This document shows, piece by piece, positions 8,605 to 15,894 of a stretch of DNA of 64,000 nt. Under the pieces are notes generated by a model that saw only the letters and a program-made list of their open reading frames with translations, was not told where the DNA came from and did no database searches. Within the stretch, counting starts at the first letter, position 1. Each line of letters opens with the position of its first letter. Source of the stretch: Brevibacillus invocatus (GTDB lineage Bacteria; Bacillota; Bacilli; Brevibacillales; Brevibacillaceae); the NCBI RefSeq assembly GCF_003710915.1, contig NZ_RHHR01000029.1, positions 1 to 64,000 on the forward strand, in the 5' to 3' direction. The position numbers were made by a program, and so were the translations under genes.

Positions 8605-9835
8605 TTTCCAGCTTCACCACTTCGCCGTCCACGACATACGAGAGGCCTGATGCCAAGATCATGTCTCCCTGTTCGAGTCCCTGTTTGATCTCGTAGTAGG
8701 TTCCGTGTATGGCTCCCACTTCAACCGGTACTTTTTTCACAACCTGCTCCACGATCTTCATGACGTAGTAACCTTCTTCGGAAACTCCGACGCTATTGAC
8801 AGGAACCACCAGGAGATTGTCCGCTTCCAAAGGATATTCGCAGGTGACGCTCATGCCGCCCTTCCAGTTCACTTCACTGCCTGTAACCGTCACTTCGACG
8901 GGATATGCACCGGTTTTCTGATCCATGACGGGAGAGATAAAGGTGACTTTTCCTTCTGCTTGCGTGCCGTCAGCAGATCGAACCGTCACGCTCGCTCCTT
9001 GCTGCCAGCTGGCAATCTGCTCTCCCTCAACCTGCAGATTTACCAGCCACGAAGACGTGTCAACCAAACGCATGACCTCACTGCCCGGTCCCGTTTGTTC
9101 AGAAGCTGTCTGGGAGATAGCTGCAATAACACCGGAAAAAGGCGCCTTTAATACCGCTGCAGACGCTTCCTGTTTGGCCCGGTTCAGCTGGACATTTGCC
9201 TGCTGGACACTGACATTGGCCGCCTGCATATCAAGCTGGTCGGCTCCTTGCAACAGTTTGTTGTAGGCTACTTCTTCTTCCTGCAGACTGAGCTTGGCTT
9301 GTCGTTCGGCGAGTGCCAGTCGGTCCAGTTCATCCTTGGAGATGGCGCCGTTGTCATACAAAAGCTTGGCCTGAGCATGATCCTCAGCCGCTTTTACCGC
9401 CAACTGCTTGGATTTCTCGACCTGTAGCTTCTGTGTTTCCAGCTCATGCGATTTGGGTCCCTGGATGGCCTGGCTTCTCCGAATATTGGCGCTGGCTACC
9501 TGTCCCTGCGCAGCGTTGATTTCCTGCTGCCACACCTCACCATCCAGAATCGCCAACGTCTGCCCGGCCTGGACGAACGCCCCCTTTTGCACCTGGATGC
9601 TGGCAATTTTGCCGGAGGTGCCAAACGACAGAGACAGCTCCTGACGCGGAGTCAGTACCCCGGACAATTCCAGCTTTAGTCCGTCTCGCTTGTTCGCTAC
9701 CGTATAAGCATTCACGGTCTTTACTTTCATCACAGTCTCTTCCTCAGTTCGCTTGAGCTGCTCGATTTCCCCCTCCAGCTTTTGGCAGCCCACCAGCAAC
9801 AAAGCCGCGAGCGAAAGACTGATCCACTTTTTCAT
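8597..9835 (-). CDS. RND/MFP periplasmic adaptor lipoprotein (HlyD-like)
   Basis: A 412-residue membrane-fusion protein. The start is the ATG at 9835 because it begins the lipoprotein signal MKKWISLSLAALLLVGC, with Cys17 as the lipid site; the open frame continues upstream to 9883 without a ribosome site, and the one before 9835 is weak (GGGGGTTGATAGC). After the signal come the biotinyl-lipoyl half-motif (SFGTSGKIASIQVQKGAFV), a long alpha-helical hairpin (about 95-205) rich in Gln and Ala, the second lipoyl half (AVLKAPFSGVIAAI) and beta-barrel and membrane-proximal domains. In monoderm bacteria such lipoproteins sit outside the membrane and partner the pump encoded directly downstream. Confidence 0.88.
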   Translation of the reverse strand: MKKWISLSLAALLLVGCQKLEGEIEQLKRTEEETVMKVKTVNAYTVANKRDGLKLELSGVLTPRQELSLSFGTSGKIASIQVQKGAFVQAGQTLAILDGEVWQQEINAAQGQVASANIRRSQAIQGPKSHELETQKLQVEKSKQLAVKAAEDHAQAKLLYDNGAISKDELDRLALAERQAKLSLQEEEVAYNKLLQGADQLDMQAANVSVQQANVQLNRAKQEASAAVLKAPFSGVIAAISQTASEQTGPGSEVMRLVDTSSWLVNLQVEGEQIASWQQGASVTVRSADGTQAEGKVTFISPVMDQKTGAYPVEVTVTGSEVNWKGGMSVTCEYPLEADNLLVVPVNSVGVSEEGYYVMKIVEQVVKKVPVEVGAIHGTYYEIKQGLEQGDMILASGLSYVVDGEVVKLENE

Positions 9836-9940
9836 GCTATCAACCCCCGCGCCATCATGTATGGCTTCTCTATCTTTTTCCATGACAAATGATCATAATA
9901 AAATAACTGACAAAATATATTTTACAGAAATAAGAGATAG

Positions 9941-9970
9941 TTGTATCATTTTTCAGTTATTTTTTATAAT
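9941..9970 (+). promoter_or_regulatory. Promoter-like element (TTGTAT-N18-TATAAT)
   Basis: A -35-like TTGTAT (9941-9946) and a perfect -10 TATAAT (9965-9970) are 18 bases apart, predicting a start near 9977. The only thing downstream before the terminator at 10034 is a short non-coding stretch. Confidence 0.5.
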
Positions 9971-9976
9971 TGTTTA

Positions 9977-10034
9977 TACATTGACTGAGAGGCCTGTCTG
10001 AACAGGAAGGAAAACGCGATTTCCTTCCTTTTTT
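9977..10034 (+). ncRNA. Possible short leader or small RNA of about 58 nt
   Basis: The segment between the predicted start of the 9941-9970 promoter and the terminator at 10034 carries two hairpins that share two bases: CCTGT/ACAGG (9993-10006) and the terminator stem (10005-10028). It has no open frame of note. It may be a free small RNA or an attenuated leader of scoAB. The prediction rests on promoter and terminator shape only. Confidence 0.3.
10005..10034 (+). terminator. Intrinsic terminator with no + strand gene upstream
   Basis: GGAAGGAAA (10005-10013) pairs with TTTCCTTCC (10020-10028) over a six-base loop, followed by six T. The orientation fits only + strand transcription, yet the nearest upstream gene is on the other strand. 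Confidence 0.7.
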
Positions 10035-10125
10035 CTAGCCGGGGAAAACTGTCACTCTTTTGTAACTCAGAACCTTTATAATAACGAGAGAAGGAAAAAA
10101 ACGTGTAGTTGCTGTAAAAGGCTAA

Positions 10126-10139
10126 TGTCAGCGCTTACA
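10126..10139 (+). promoter_or_regulatory. cre site (CcpA binding) upstream of scoA
   Basis: TGTCAGCGCTTACA matches the Bacillus cre consensus TGWNANCGNTNNCA at every fixed position. It lies about 40 bases downstream of the -10 box at 10077-10082, a position that would block elongation when CcpA binds. Repression of ketone-body and fatty-acid use by glucose fits the gene it precedes. Confidence 0.65.
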
Positions 10140-10182
10140 CATTTTCCATTATCATCATCTTTTTATGGTGGGAGTGATCGTT

Positions 10183-10875
10183 TTGGCAAAAATTTACACT
10201 TCATACACAGACATTGTGGCTGATATTCACGATGGAGCCACCCTCTTGGTTGGTGGATTTGGACTCGTAGGAATTCCCGAGAATCTGATTATCGCACTGC
10301 GCGACAAAGGGGTAAAAAACCTGACTGTCGTCTCCAACAACTGCGGCGTCGACGACTGGGGTCTCGGCCTCTTGCTGCGGGAAAAACAAATAAAAAAAAT
10401 GGTCTCTTCTTATGTGGGAGAAAACAAAGAGTTTGAACGGCAATTCCTCTCCGGCGAGCTGGAGGTTGAATTAACCCCTCAAGGTACACTGGCAGAGCGC
10501 GTTCGTGCCGGCGGTGCTGGTATCCCTGCTTTTTATACGCCTGCTGGCGTAGGTACACCAGTGGCTGAAGGCAGAGAAACGCGTTCATTCAACGGCAAGG
10601 AATACTTGCTTGAGCATGCCATCACAGGTGATTTTGCTTTGGTCAAGGCGTGGAAAGCAGACAAGATGGGCAATCTCGTCTTCCGAAAAACCGCGCAAAA
10701 CTTCAATCCGATGATGGCCGCAGCGGGCAAAATCACGATCGTTGAGGTAGAAGAGATCGTGGAAACCGGCGAGCTGGACCCGGATCAAATCCATACCCCG
10801 AGCGTTTATGTCCAACGCGTGATTCAAGCTCCATCTTTTGAAAAACGTATCGAGCGGCGCACAATCCGCTCCTAA
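10183..10875 (+). CDS. scoA: Succinyl-CoA:3-ketoacid CoA-transferase subunit A
   Basis: A 230-residue alpha subunit of the CoA-transferase that moves CoA from succinyl-CoA to acetoacetate. The start is TTG 10183, giving [20 protein letters not shown] as in ScoA/AtoD proteins, eight bases after GGAG; the in-frame ATG at 10165 lies before that site. The glycine-rich [13 protein letters not shown] and the loop [20 protein letters not shown] are family signatures. The beta subunit follows 38 bases later with its own ribosome site. A cre site and a TATAAT box lie upstream. Confidence 0.93.
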   Translation: MAKIYTSYTDIVADIHDGATLLVGGFGLVGIPENLIIALRDKGVKNLTVVSNNCGVDDWGLGLLLREKQIKKMVSSYVGENKEFERQFLSGELEVELTPQGTLAERVRAGGAGIPAFYTPAGVGTPVAEGRETRSFNGKEYLLEHAITGDFALVKAWKADKMGNLVFRKTAQNFNPMMAAAGKITIVEVEEIVETGELDPDQIHTPSVYVQRVIQAPSFEKRIERRTIRS

Positions 10876-10912
10876 TCCTAGCCGTAGAGATTTCAATCAA
10901 GGGAGGAAACAG

Positions 10913-11572
10913 ATGATGTCGCTAACTCGTGAACAAATCGCCATGCGTGCCGCCCAAGAGGTGGAAGATGGCTTCTATGTAAACCTAGGTATTGGAATGC
11001 CGACACTGGTAGCCAACTACATCCCGGAAGGAAAAACCGTCGTGCTTCAATCCGAGAACGGTCTGTTGGGAATTGGACCTTATCCGAGTGAAGAGGAGCT
11101 GGACCCGGATCTGATCAATGCAGGTAAAGAAACCGTGACAGCCATTCCAGGCGCAGCTTACTTCTCCAGTGCCGAATCCTTTGCGATGATCCGCGGAGGT
11201 CATATCGACCTGGCGATTCTGGGTGCGATGGAAGTATCGGAAAAGGGCGACCTGGCCAACTGGATGATTCCAGGAAAAATGATCAAGGGCATGGGTGGCG
11301 CGATGGATCTGGTGCATGGCGCAAAGAAGATCGTCGTGATTATGGATCATGTGAACAAGCACGGAGAAACCAAAATTCTGAACGAATGCGCTCTTCCTCT
11401 CACAGGAAAAAACGTGGTGAACCGCATCATCACGGATCGCGCTGTCATGGATGTAACACCAGATGGACTGGTCTTGCTGGAAGTGGCTGAAGGCTTCACT
11501 GCCGAAGCTATCCAGGCATGCACCGAACCCAAGCTGATTGTTTCCCCGAATCTGAAAACCATCGGCGTCTAA
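10913..11572 (+). CDS. scoB: Succinyl-CoA:3-ketoacid CoA-transferase subunit B
   Basis: A 219-residue beta subunit carrying the catalytic glutamate in the motif [11 protein letters not shown] (near residue 48), which forms the glutamyl-CoA thioester. Other signatures are [16 protein letters not shown] and [14 protein letters not shown]. The start is ATG 10913, or ATG 10916 just after it, both at usable distance from GGGAGG (10901-10906). It forms a two-gene operon with scoA closed by a strong terminator. The enzyme activates acetoacetate for cleavage to acetyl-CoA. Confidence 0.93.
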   Translation: MMSLTREQIAMRAAQEVEDGFYVNLGIGMPTLVANYIPEGKTVVLQSENGLLGIGPYPSEEELDPDLINAGKETVTAIPGAAYFSSAESFAMIRGGHIDLAILGAMEVSEKGDLANWMIPGKMIKGMGGAMDLVHGAKKIVVIMDHVNKHGETKILNECALPLTGKNVVNRIITDRAVMDVTPDGLVLLEVAEGFTAEAIQACTEPKLIVSPNLKTIGV

Positions 11573-11586
11573 GCATGAGACAAAAC

Positions 11587-11624
11587 AAAAGCTGACTTCA
11601 TCCTCACGATGAGTCAGCTTTTTA
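11587..11624 (+). terminator. Intrinsic terminator of scoAB
   Basis: AAAGCTGACT pairs with AGTCAGCTTT across a 13-base loop and runs into a T tract. Confidence 0.85.
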
Positions 11625-11721
11625 CTTATTTTTCCACTTAGGTGGCGAATCGCTTTTCATTCTTCAATCGTACTATAATACAGAAATGAACCATCGCCCT
11701 CATCTTGAAAGGAGACGCATC

Positions 11722-12402
11722 ATGTCCGAAACAGTCGGTTGCCTCATCATTCACGGTTTTGCAGGAGATATCCATGACATCCTCCCACTGGCCAAGCGTT
11801 TGCGTGAGACGGGGTACCAGGTGGAATGTCCGACTCTGGAAGGACACGGGATGACCCGCCGTCACCTGGCAAAAAGCAATCGACAAGACTGGATTCGTTC
11901 CGTTGACGAAGCGTACAAACGTCTCTCCATGCGAGCTGACACCATCGTGGTCATCGGTTTTTCGATGGGGGGGCTGCTTGCCTTCCACATCGCAACCACG
12001 TATCCGGTCAAATTGCTGATTACATTGAATGCACCGTATAAATACTGGGATGTCAAACAGGCAATGCGCTATCTGCGAGCCGATTTCCGTACCCACTCGC
12101 GCCGGTATGTGTCTGGCATAAGAAGGATTCCGTTTCGCAGCATGATCCAGTTTCGCCGCTTGCTCTCGGAAACCAAACCTCTGCTGCCTCAGGTGGCCGT
12201 GCCGTATGTTCTGCTGCAGGCGAAGCGGGATGACACGGTGCATGCTGTCAGCGCCACCTTACTCGCAAACAGCGTAGGGAGCGTAGAATCCACCCAGGTC
12301 ACCTGGTACGAGCAGTCCAATCACATGATTTTGCACGGTCCTGAAAAGGAAGATGCGATCGAGCAGGTCCTCACCACCATCAGAGAGCATTGCTCACACT
12401 GA
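11722..12402 (+). CDS. Carboxylesterase-like alpha/beta hydrolase
   Basis: A 226-residue serine hydrolase close in size and order to the Bacillus thermophile carboxylesterase Est30 and monoacylglycerol lipases. It opens with the oxyanion strand GCLIIHGFAGD, has the nucleophile elbow GFSMGG (Ser near 83), a lid-like basic segment (about 120-150), an acid in LLQAKRDDTVHA, and a late histidine in YEQSNHMILHG. The start ATG 11722 follows AAAGGAG by seven bases. Its last 23 bases overlap the end of the convergent MFS gene. Natural substrate unknown. Confidence 0.83.
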   Translation: MSETVGCLIIHGFAGDIHDILPLAKRLRETGYQVECPTLEGHGMTRRHLAKSNRQDWIRSVDEAYKRLSMRADTIVVIGFSMGGLLAFHIATTYPVKLLITLNAPYKYWDVKQAMRYLRADFRTHSRRYVSGIRRIPFRSMIQFRRLLSETKPLLPQVAVPYVLLQAKRDDTVHAVSATLLANSVGSVESTQVTWYEQSNHMILHGPEKEDAIEQVLTTIREHCSH

Positions 12403-13600
12403 TTGCTTTCGCCTCACGGACACGCAGCCAGACCATCCCCATCAAGAGCATGACCAGGGCGATCCCGCCATACATCAAGTCCAGACCAAAGCTGCCATCC
12501 ATCCAATAGGCCAGCAAAGGTCCCAGTGCAGCACCCATATCGGTTACGACAGAGTACGTAGTCATCATCGCCGTACTGTTCGGCTGTTTGGACGCTTCAT
12601 CGGCTGCCCAGGTATCCATCAAGGTCGTCAGAATCGTAGCCGTCAGCTGAATACCGAGCAGCATGAGCACCCACCAGGCAAAGCTAATCGGTGTGTGGAG
12701 CAAGCCAAACAGAAGCCCTGCTGCAAACATCGTCCCAACCAGCAATGGCTTTCTTCCATAAGCATCAGAAAGCCTTCCAAACCAGGGAGCAGCCCAGGGC
12801 TCCCATCCCCATCGGGCGCCCTGGAATATACTGGCCATGACAGCGGCTCCGATCACGATGCCCCCAACCACTGTAACAGGCTGACGCAATTCGATCAGCC
12901 TGCTTAACGTGGAGGCAAACACTCCTTGATAGGCCATCGCAAGCAAAAGCCCACTCATAAGAGTCACCAGCACACTTCCCTTTTTCCACGCAGGTGTCTT
13001 GACTGCCAGAGGTGCAAAGGACACCTCTACGTCGGATGGATTGGACTGACGGATGTACACAAAAATCAGTGCCAACGCAGGTAAAACCAGTGCTGCAAAT
13101 AAAAGCGAGGTCGCCTGCATGCCAAACTGCGCCACCAGCAGGGCACCAGCTACCATCCCCCCCAGACTTCCGAGTCGATACAATCCGTTGTACATCCCCA
13201 TCAATTGCCCGCGATTATGCTCAGTGGAGACCGAAATGATCAGCGTGTACGCCCCTAACCGCAGAAAGGTCCACGCAATCCCCCATAAACAGCGCAGCAC
13301 AAGCCAAATCCAAAACCCCTGCAGCGCATATCCGGCTGTGGTCGCTAATGTCAGCATGACGGCTATGATCAATCCCGTTCGCACTCCCGAGCGTTCATAC
13401 CATTTTCCAATCAAAGGCCCCAGAGGGATGCGCACCAGCCGATTCACCGAAAGCAGGATTCCCACCTCAAACAGAGACATCAATCCAATCTCTCGCCAAT
13501 AAATCGGCAAAACCACGTACAGCATGGAATCTCCCAAGAGACATAGGGCGGTAACCAACGCTATCGCCCTCACCTGTTTCTTTCCGCAGCTTTCTTTCAT
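12380..13600 (-). CDS. MFS transporter
   Basis: A 406-residue major facilitator protein with about twelve membrane helices. The A-like motif between helices 2 and 3 reads GPLIGKWYERSGVRTG, and its C-half repeat reads PWFGRLSDAYGRKPLLVG. This suggests a drug or small-molecule exporter of the DHA1 kind; substrate unknown. It is divergent from the LysR gene with a 120-base shared upstream region, so that regulator is its likely controller. The ATG follows AAAGGAG at twelve bases, a little far. Confidence 0.85.
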   Translation of the reverse strand: MKESCGKKQVRAIALVTALCLLGDSMLYVVLPIYWREIGLMSLFEVGILLSVNRLVRIPLGPLIGKWYERSGVRTGLIIAVMLTLATTAGYALQGFWIWLVLRCLWGIAWTFLRLGAYTLIISVSTEHNRGQLMGMYNGLYRLGSLGGMVAGALLVAQFGMQATSLLFAALVLPALALIFVYIRQSNPSDVEVSFAPLAVKTPAWKKGSVLVTLMSGLLLAMAYQGVFASTLSRLIELRQPVTVVGGIVIGAAVMASIFQGARWGWEPWAAPWFGRLSDAYGRKPLLVGTMFAAGLLFGLLHTPISFAWWVLMLLGIQLTATILTTLMDTWAADEASKQPNSTAMMTTYSVVTDMGAALGPLLAYWMDGSFGLDLMYGGIALVMLLMGMVWLRVREAKAISVSNAL

Positions 13601-13691
13601 GATCAGGCTCTTCTCCTTTGCTTCGTCCGCATTCTATGCTATACAGTACTAAAGAAGAAGGAATCAAATCCAATACATCTTTGCGCATCAC

Positions 13692-13710
13692 TCATAAGCA
13701 ATACTTATGA
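13692..13710 (+). promoter_or_regulatory. Perfect inverted repeat, likely LysR-type operator
   Basis: TCATAAG-CAATA-CTTATGA is a perfect 7-bp inverted repeat and contains the T-N11-A core of LysR sites. It lies 11 bases before the LysR start and within the region shared with the MFS gene, which suits autoregulation. Confidence 0.55.
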
Positions 13711-13720
13711 ATGGGGAAAA

Positions 13721-14611
13721 ATGATGAACCTGCACGCACTGCGAATTTTTATAGAAGTCGCCTCCAAAGGCAGTGTCACCGCCGCTGCCGATGCCCTGTC
13801 GATCAGCCAGCCAGCTGTAACCGCACAGATACGCAAGCTGGAGCAAGAACTGGATCTTGTCTTGCTTACGCCACAGGGACGCGGAATTGCCCTGACGCAT
13901 GAAGGGCGTTTTCTCTTCGAAAAAGCCGAGCGGATCTTTGACTGGGAAAAAGAAATTGAGGAGCAGCTGGCACAAATCAAGCAAGGCACCATCGGGAAAT
14001 TGCGAATCGCTTCCACTTTTTTACCGTCTCTTTACCTGCTGCCCAAGTGGCTGGCTTCCTATAAGCAGCAGTATGAGCAGGTCGAGGTAGAGATTCGCAC
14101 CGGCAACTCTCAGCAATCCATCGAACGCCTGATTCGCTGTCAGGCTGATCTGGCCATCATTACCAACGAGACGTGGGATGATCGTCCGATTCGACGCCAT
14201 CATTTGAAGGATGTCTTCTTTTGGTTTATCGTGCCAGCCCACCATCCGTTCGCAGGACAGGAAGTAACCTTAGACAAGCTTGTTCAGGAGCCTTTTTTAC
14301 TTCGTGAGCAAGGAAGCTCTTCCCGCGAGCGGCTCTTCTCGCTCTTTCGCCACCACGGAGTCCAGCCTCCAAGGGTCGGCTTGCAATACCACGGCCTCGT
14401 GGAATCCATCCAGTCGGTACGCGCCGGGTATGGAACGATGCTGGCTCCGGAGCTGGCTGTGCGGGAGCTGGTAGAGCGCGGAGAAGTCGGCCGTGTCTAT
14501 TTGCCTGATATCGAGATCAAGCGCCCGGTCTATCTTTGCCTGCGCGAAGAAGATGGATCCCCTCTGCCTGCTGTTACCCGATTTTTGGAGATGCTGCTTT
14601 CGGCTCCTTAA
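13721..14611 (+). CDS. LysR-family transcription regulator
   Basis: A 296-residue regulator. Residues 1-60 are the winged helix-turn-helix, with AADALSISQPAVTAQIRKLE as the recognition region; residues about 88-295 are the substrate-binding domain (LRIASTFLPSLYLLPKWLASY). The N-terminal pattern resembles the CysL/CbbR branch, but the inducer cannot be read from sequence. Two adjacent ATG codons (13721, 13724) could serve as start; the ribosome site GGGGAA is weak. It faces away from the MFS gene and is closed by a strong hairpin shared with purU. Confidence 0.88.
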   Translation: MMNLHALRIFIEVASKGSVTAAADALSISQPAVTAQIRKLEQELDLVLLTPQGRGIALTHEGRFLFEKAERIFDWEKEIEEQLAQIKQGTIGKLRIASTFLPSLYLLPKWLASYKQQYEQVEVEIRTGNSQQSIERLIRCQADLAIITNETWDDRPIRRHHLKDVFFWFIVPAHHPFAGQEVTLDKLVQEPFLLREQGSSSRERLFSLFRHHGVQPPRVGLQYHGLVESIQSVRAGYGTMLAPELAVRELVERGEVGRVYLPDIEIKRPVYLCLREEDGSPLPAVTRFLEMLLSAP

Positions 14612-14626
14612 CTCCCCATATTGAAA

Positions 14627-14680
14627 GAGGGCATCCCTTCAGCAGTTCAAATCTGCTGTCGGGATGCCCTCTATTTCGTC
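14627..14680. terminator. Bidirectional terminator between lysR and purU
   Basis: GAGGGCATCCC (14627-14637) pairs with GGGATGCCCTC (14661-14671), with a smaller inner hairpin AGCAG/CTGCT. It separates the convergent lysR and purU genes and could serve both. Confidence 0.75.
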
Positions 14681-14689
14681 CTCTATCTT

Positions 14690-15586
14690 TTATGGGAAAA
14701 CAATTGTCTTGTTCCCGTATTCCAGCACGCGGTCCTCCAGATGCCAGCCGACAGCACGCGCCAGTACGGTACGCTCTACCTGACGTCCGAGCTGCTTCAG
14801 CATCTCCACATCTTCCTGATGGCTGACGCGCTGAACATCCTGCTCGATGATCGGACCCGCATCCAGCTCTTCTGTCACGTAGTGAGCGGTCGCCCCGATC
14901 AGCTTCACACCGCGACGATATGCTTGCTCATAAGGCTTTGCTCCTACAAAGGCAGGCAGAAACGAGTGATGGATGTTGATGATGCGCATCGCGTAATCCT
15001 CCAGAAAACGCGGCGACAGAATCTGCATGTAGCGAGCCAGGATGATCAGATCTACTCCCTGAGCCGCAGCCAATTGCGCTTCTTCCGCCTCGGCCTTGTT
15101 CTCCTTGGTCACTGGAATGCAATGATACGGAATGCCGAAGGACTCAACGGTCTCTCTCATATCCTCATGATTGCTGATTACGACCGCGATATCTGCGTGC
15201 AGCTCTCCTGATTTCCAGCGCCACAGCAGCTCGAGCAGACAGTGGTCCTCCTTGGAGACAAAGATCGCAACCTTCTTGCGCTTTTTCGCCTCTACCAGGT
15301 ACCACTCCATCCCGTAGTTCTCAGCAATTGGCCAAAACGCATCCTTCAGACCCTCCAGGCGATCTGCCAGGTTGACCAGATCGAACTCGATACGCATGAA
15401 AAAACGGCCCGTTTCCGGGTCTGTTGTATATTGATCCGACTGGACGATATTCGCGCCTTGTGCAAACAAAAAGTTCGAGACGGCTGCCACAATCCCCGCT
15501 CTATCCTCGCATGAAATCAACATGCGGGCACGGTCCTTGTTTTTCTGCTTGTAAGCTAGCCATTCTCTCTCTGACAAACGATGCAT
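14690..15586 (-). CDS. purU: Formyltetrahydrofolate deformylase
   Basis: A 298-residue enzyme that hydrolyses 10-formyl-THF to formate and THF. Residues about 18-95 form an ACT domain (RARMLISCEDRAGIVAAVSN), followed by the formyltransferase fold with the active-site segments INIHHSFLPAF and GATAHYVTEELDAGPIIEQ. The histidine and aspartate expected for catalysis are present. The ATG is nine bases after GGAGGAG. It is a single gene with a plausible promoter about 65 bases upstream and a shared terminator. Confidence 0.94.
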   Translation of the reverse strand: MHRLSEREWLAYKQKNKDRARMLISCEDRAGIVAAVSNFLFAQGANIVQSDQYTTDPETGRFFMRIEFDLVNLADRLEGLKDAFWPIAENYGMEWYLVEAKKRKKVAIFVSKEDHCLLELLWRWKSGELHADIAVVISNHEDMRETVESFGIPYHCIPVTKENKAEAEEAQLAAAQGVDLIILARYMQILSPRFLEDYAMRIINIHHSFLPAFVGAKPYEQAYRRGVKLIGATAHYVTEELDAGPIIEQDVQRVSHQEDVEMLKQLGRQVERTVLARAVGWHLEDRVLEYGNKTIVFP

Positions 15587-15628
15587 GATTTATTCTCCTC
15601 CATGAAAAATAGCCAAAAGTTGTTTGCA

Positions 15629-15657
15629 ATTATATCATTTCCTATCGTACTTGCCAT
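15629..15657 (-). promoter_or_regulatory. Likely purU promoter
   Basis: On the - strand a perfect TATAAT (15634-15629) lies 17 bases from ATGGCA (15657-15652, four of six matches to TTGACA). Confidence 0.45.
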
Positions 15658-15784
15658 ACCCAAATGATCTGCAAAATGATCCCTGATCAATAAAAACTTT
15701 TCTTTTACTATCGATTTCCAATTCCGTTCATCTTGCATACAACCACCCCACCACGTTTGTGAAGTGAGTAATCACTCGCTAATG

Positions 15785-15820
15785 AAAGCAAAAGAATACC
15801 AGCTTGTTTAGTGAGCTGGT
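15785..15820 (-). terminator. Probable terminator of the sbcDC-addBA operon
   Basis: ACCAGC (15798-15803) pairs with GCTGGT (15815-15820), and the - strand continues ATTCTTTTGCTTTC. The stem is short and the T tract broken, so the call is moderate. Confidence 0.5.
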
Positions 15821-15894
15821 TTTATCCTCAGAGAGTGGGAACGATTCAGTCAAGTTTGAGCTGTTCAAGAGGGAAATATGCATATTCAGGGTTT

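Larger units (their letters stand above)
9836..10182 (+). other. Divergent control region between the efflux operon and scoAB
   Basis: This 347-base AT-rich stretch holds no convincing gene. It contains, in order, a consensus-like + strand promoter (9941-9970), a hairpin (CCTGT/ACAGG, 9993-10006), a + strand terminator (10005-10034), a TATAAT box (10077-10082), a cre site (10126-10139) and the scoA ribosome site. I could not place a good promoter for the efflux operon. Confidence 0.6.
15587..15894 (-). other. Intergenic region between addA and purU
   Basis: A 308-base stretch holding the purU promoter (15629-15657), the small palindrome AGTGA-GTAA-TCACT near 15765-15778, and the hairpin at 15798-15820 that probably ends the addA transcript. 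A 60-codon open frame on the - strand here has no ribosome site and no family look, so I do not call it. Confidence 0.5.

Noticed and set aside
15556-15738. A 60-codon open frame upstream of purU
   Set aside because: It overlaps the purU start and promoter, has no ribosome site, and shows no recognisable pattern.
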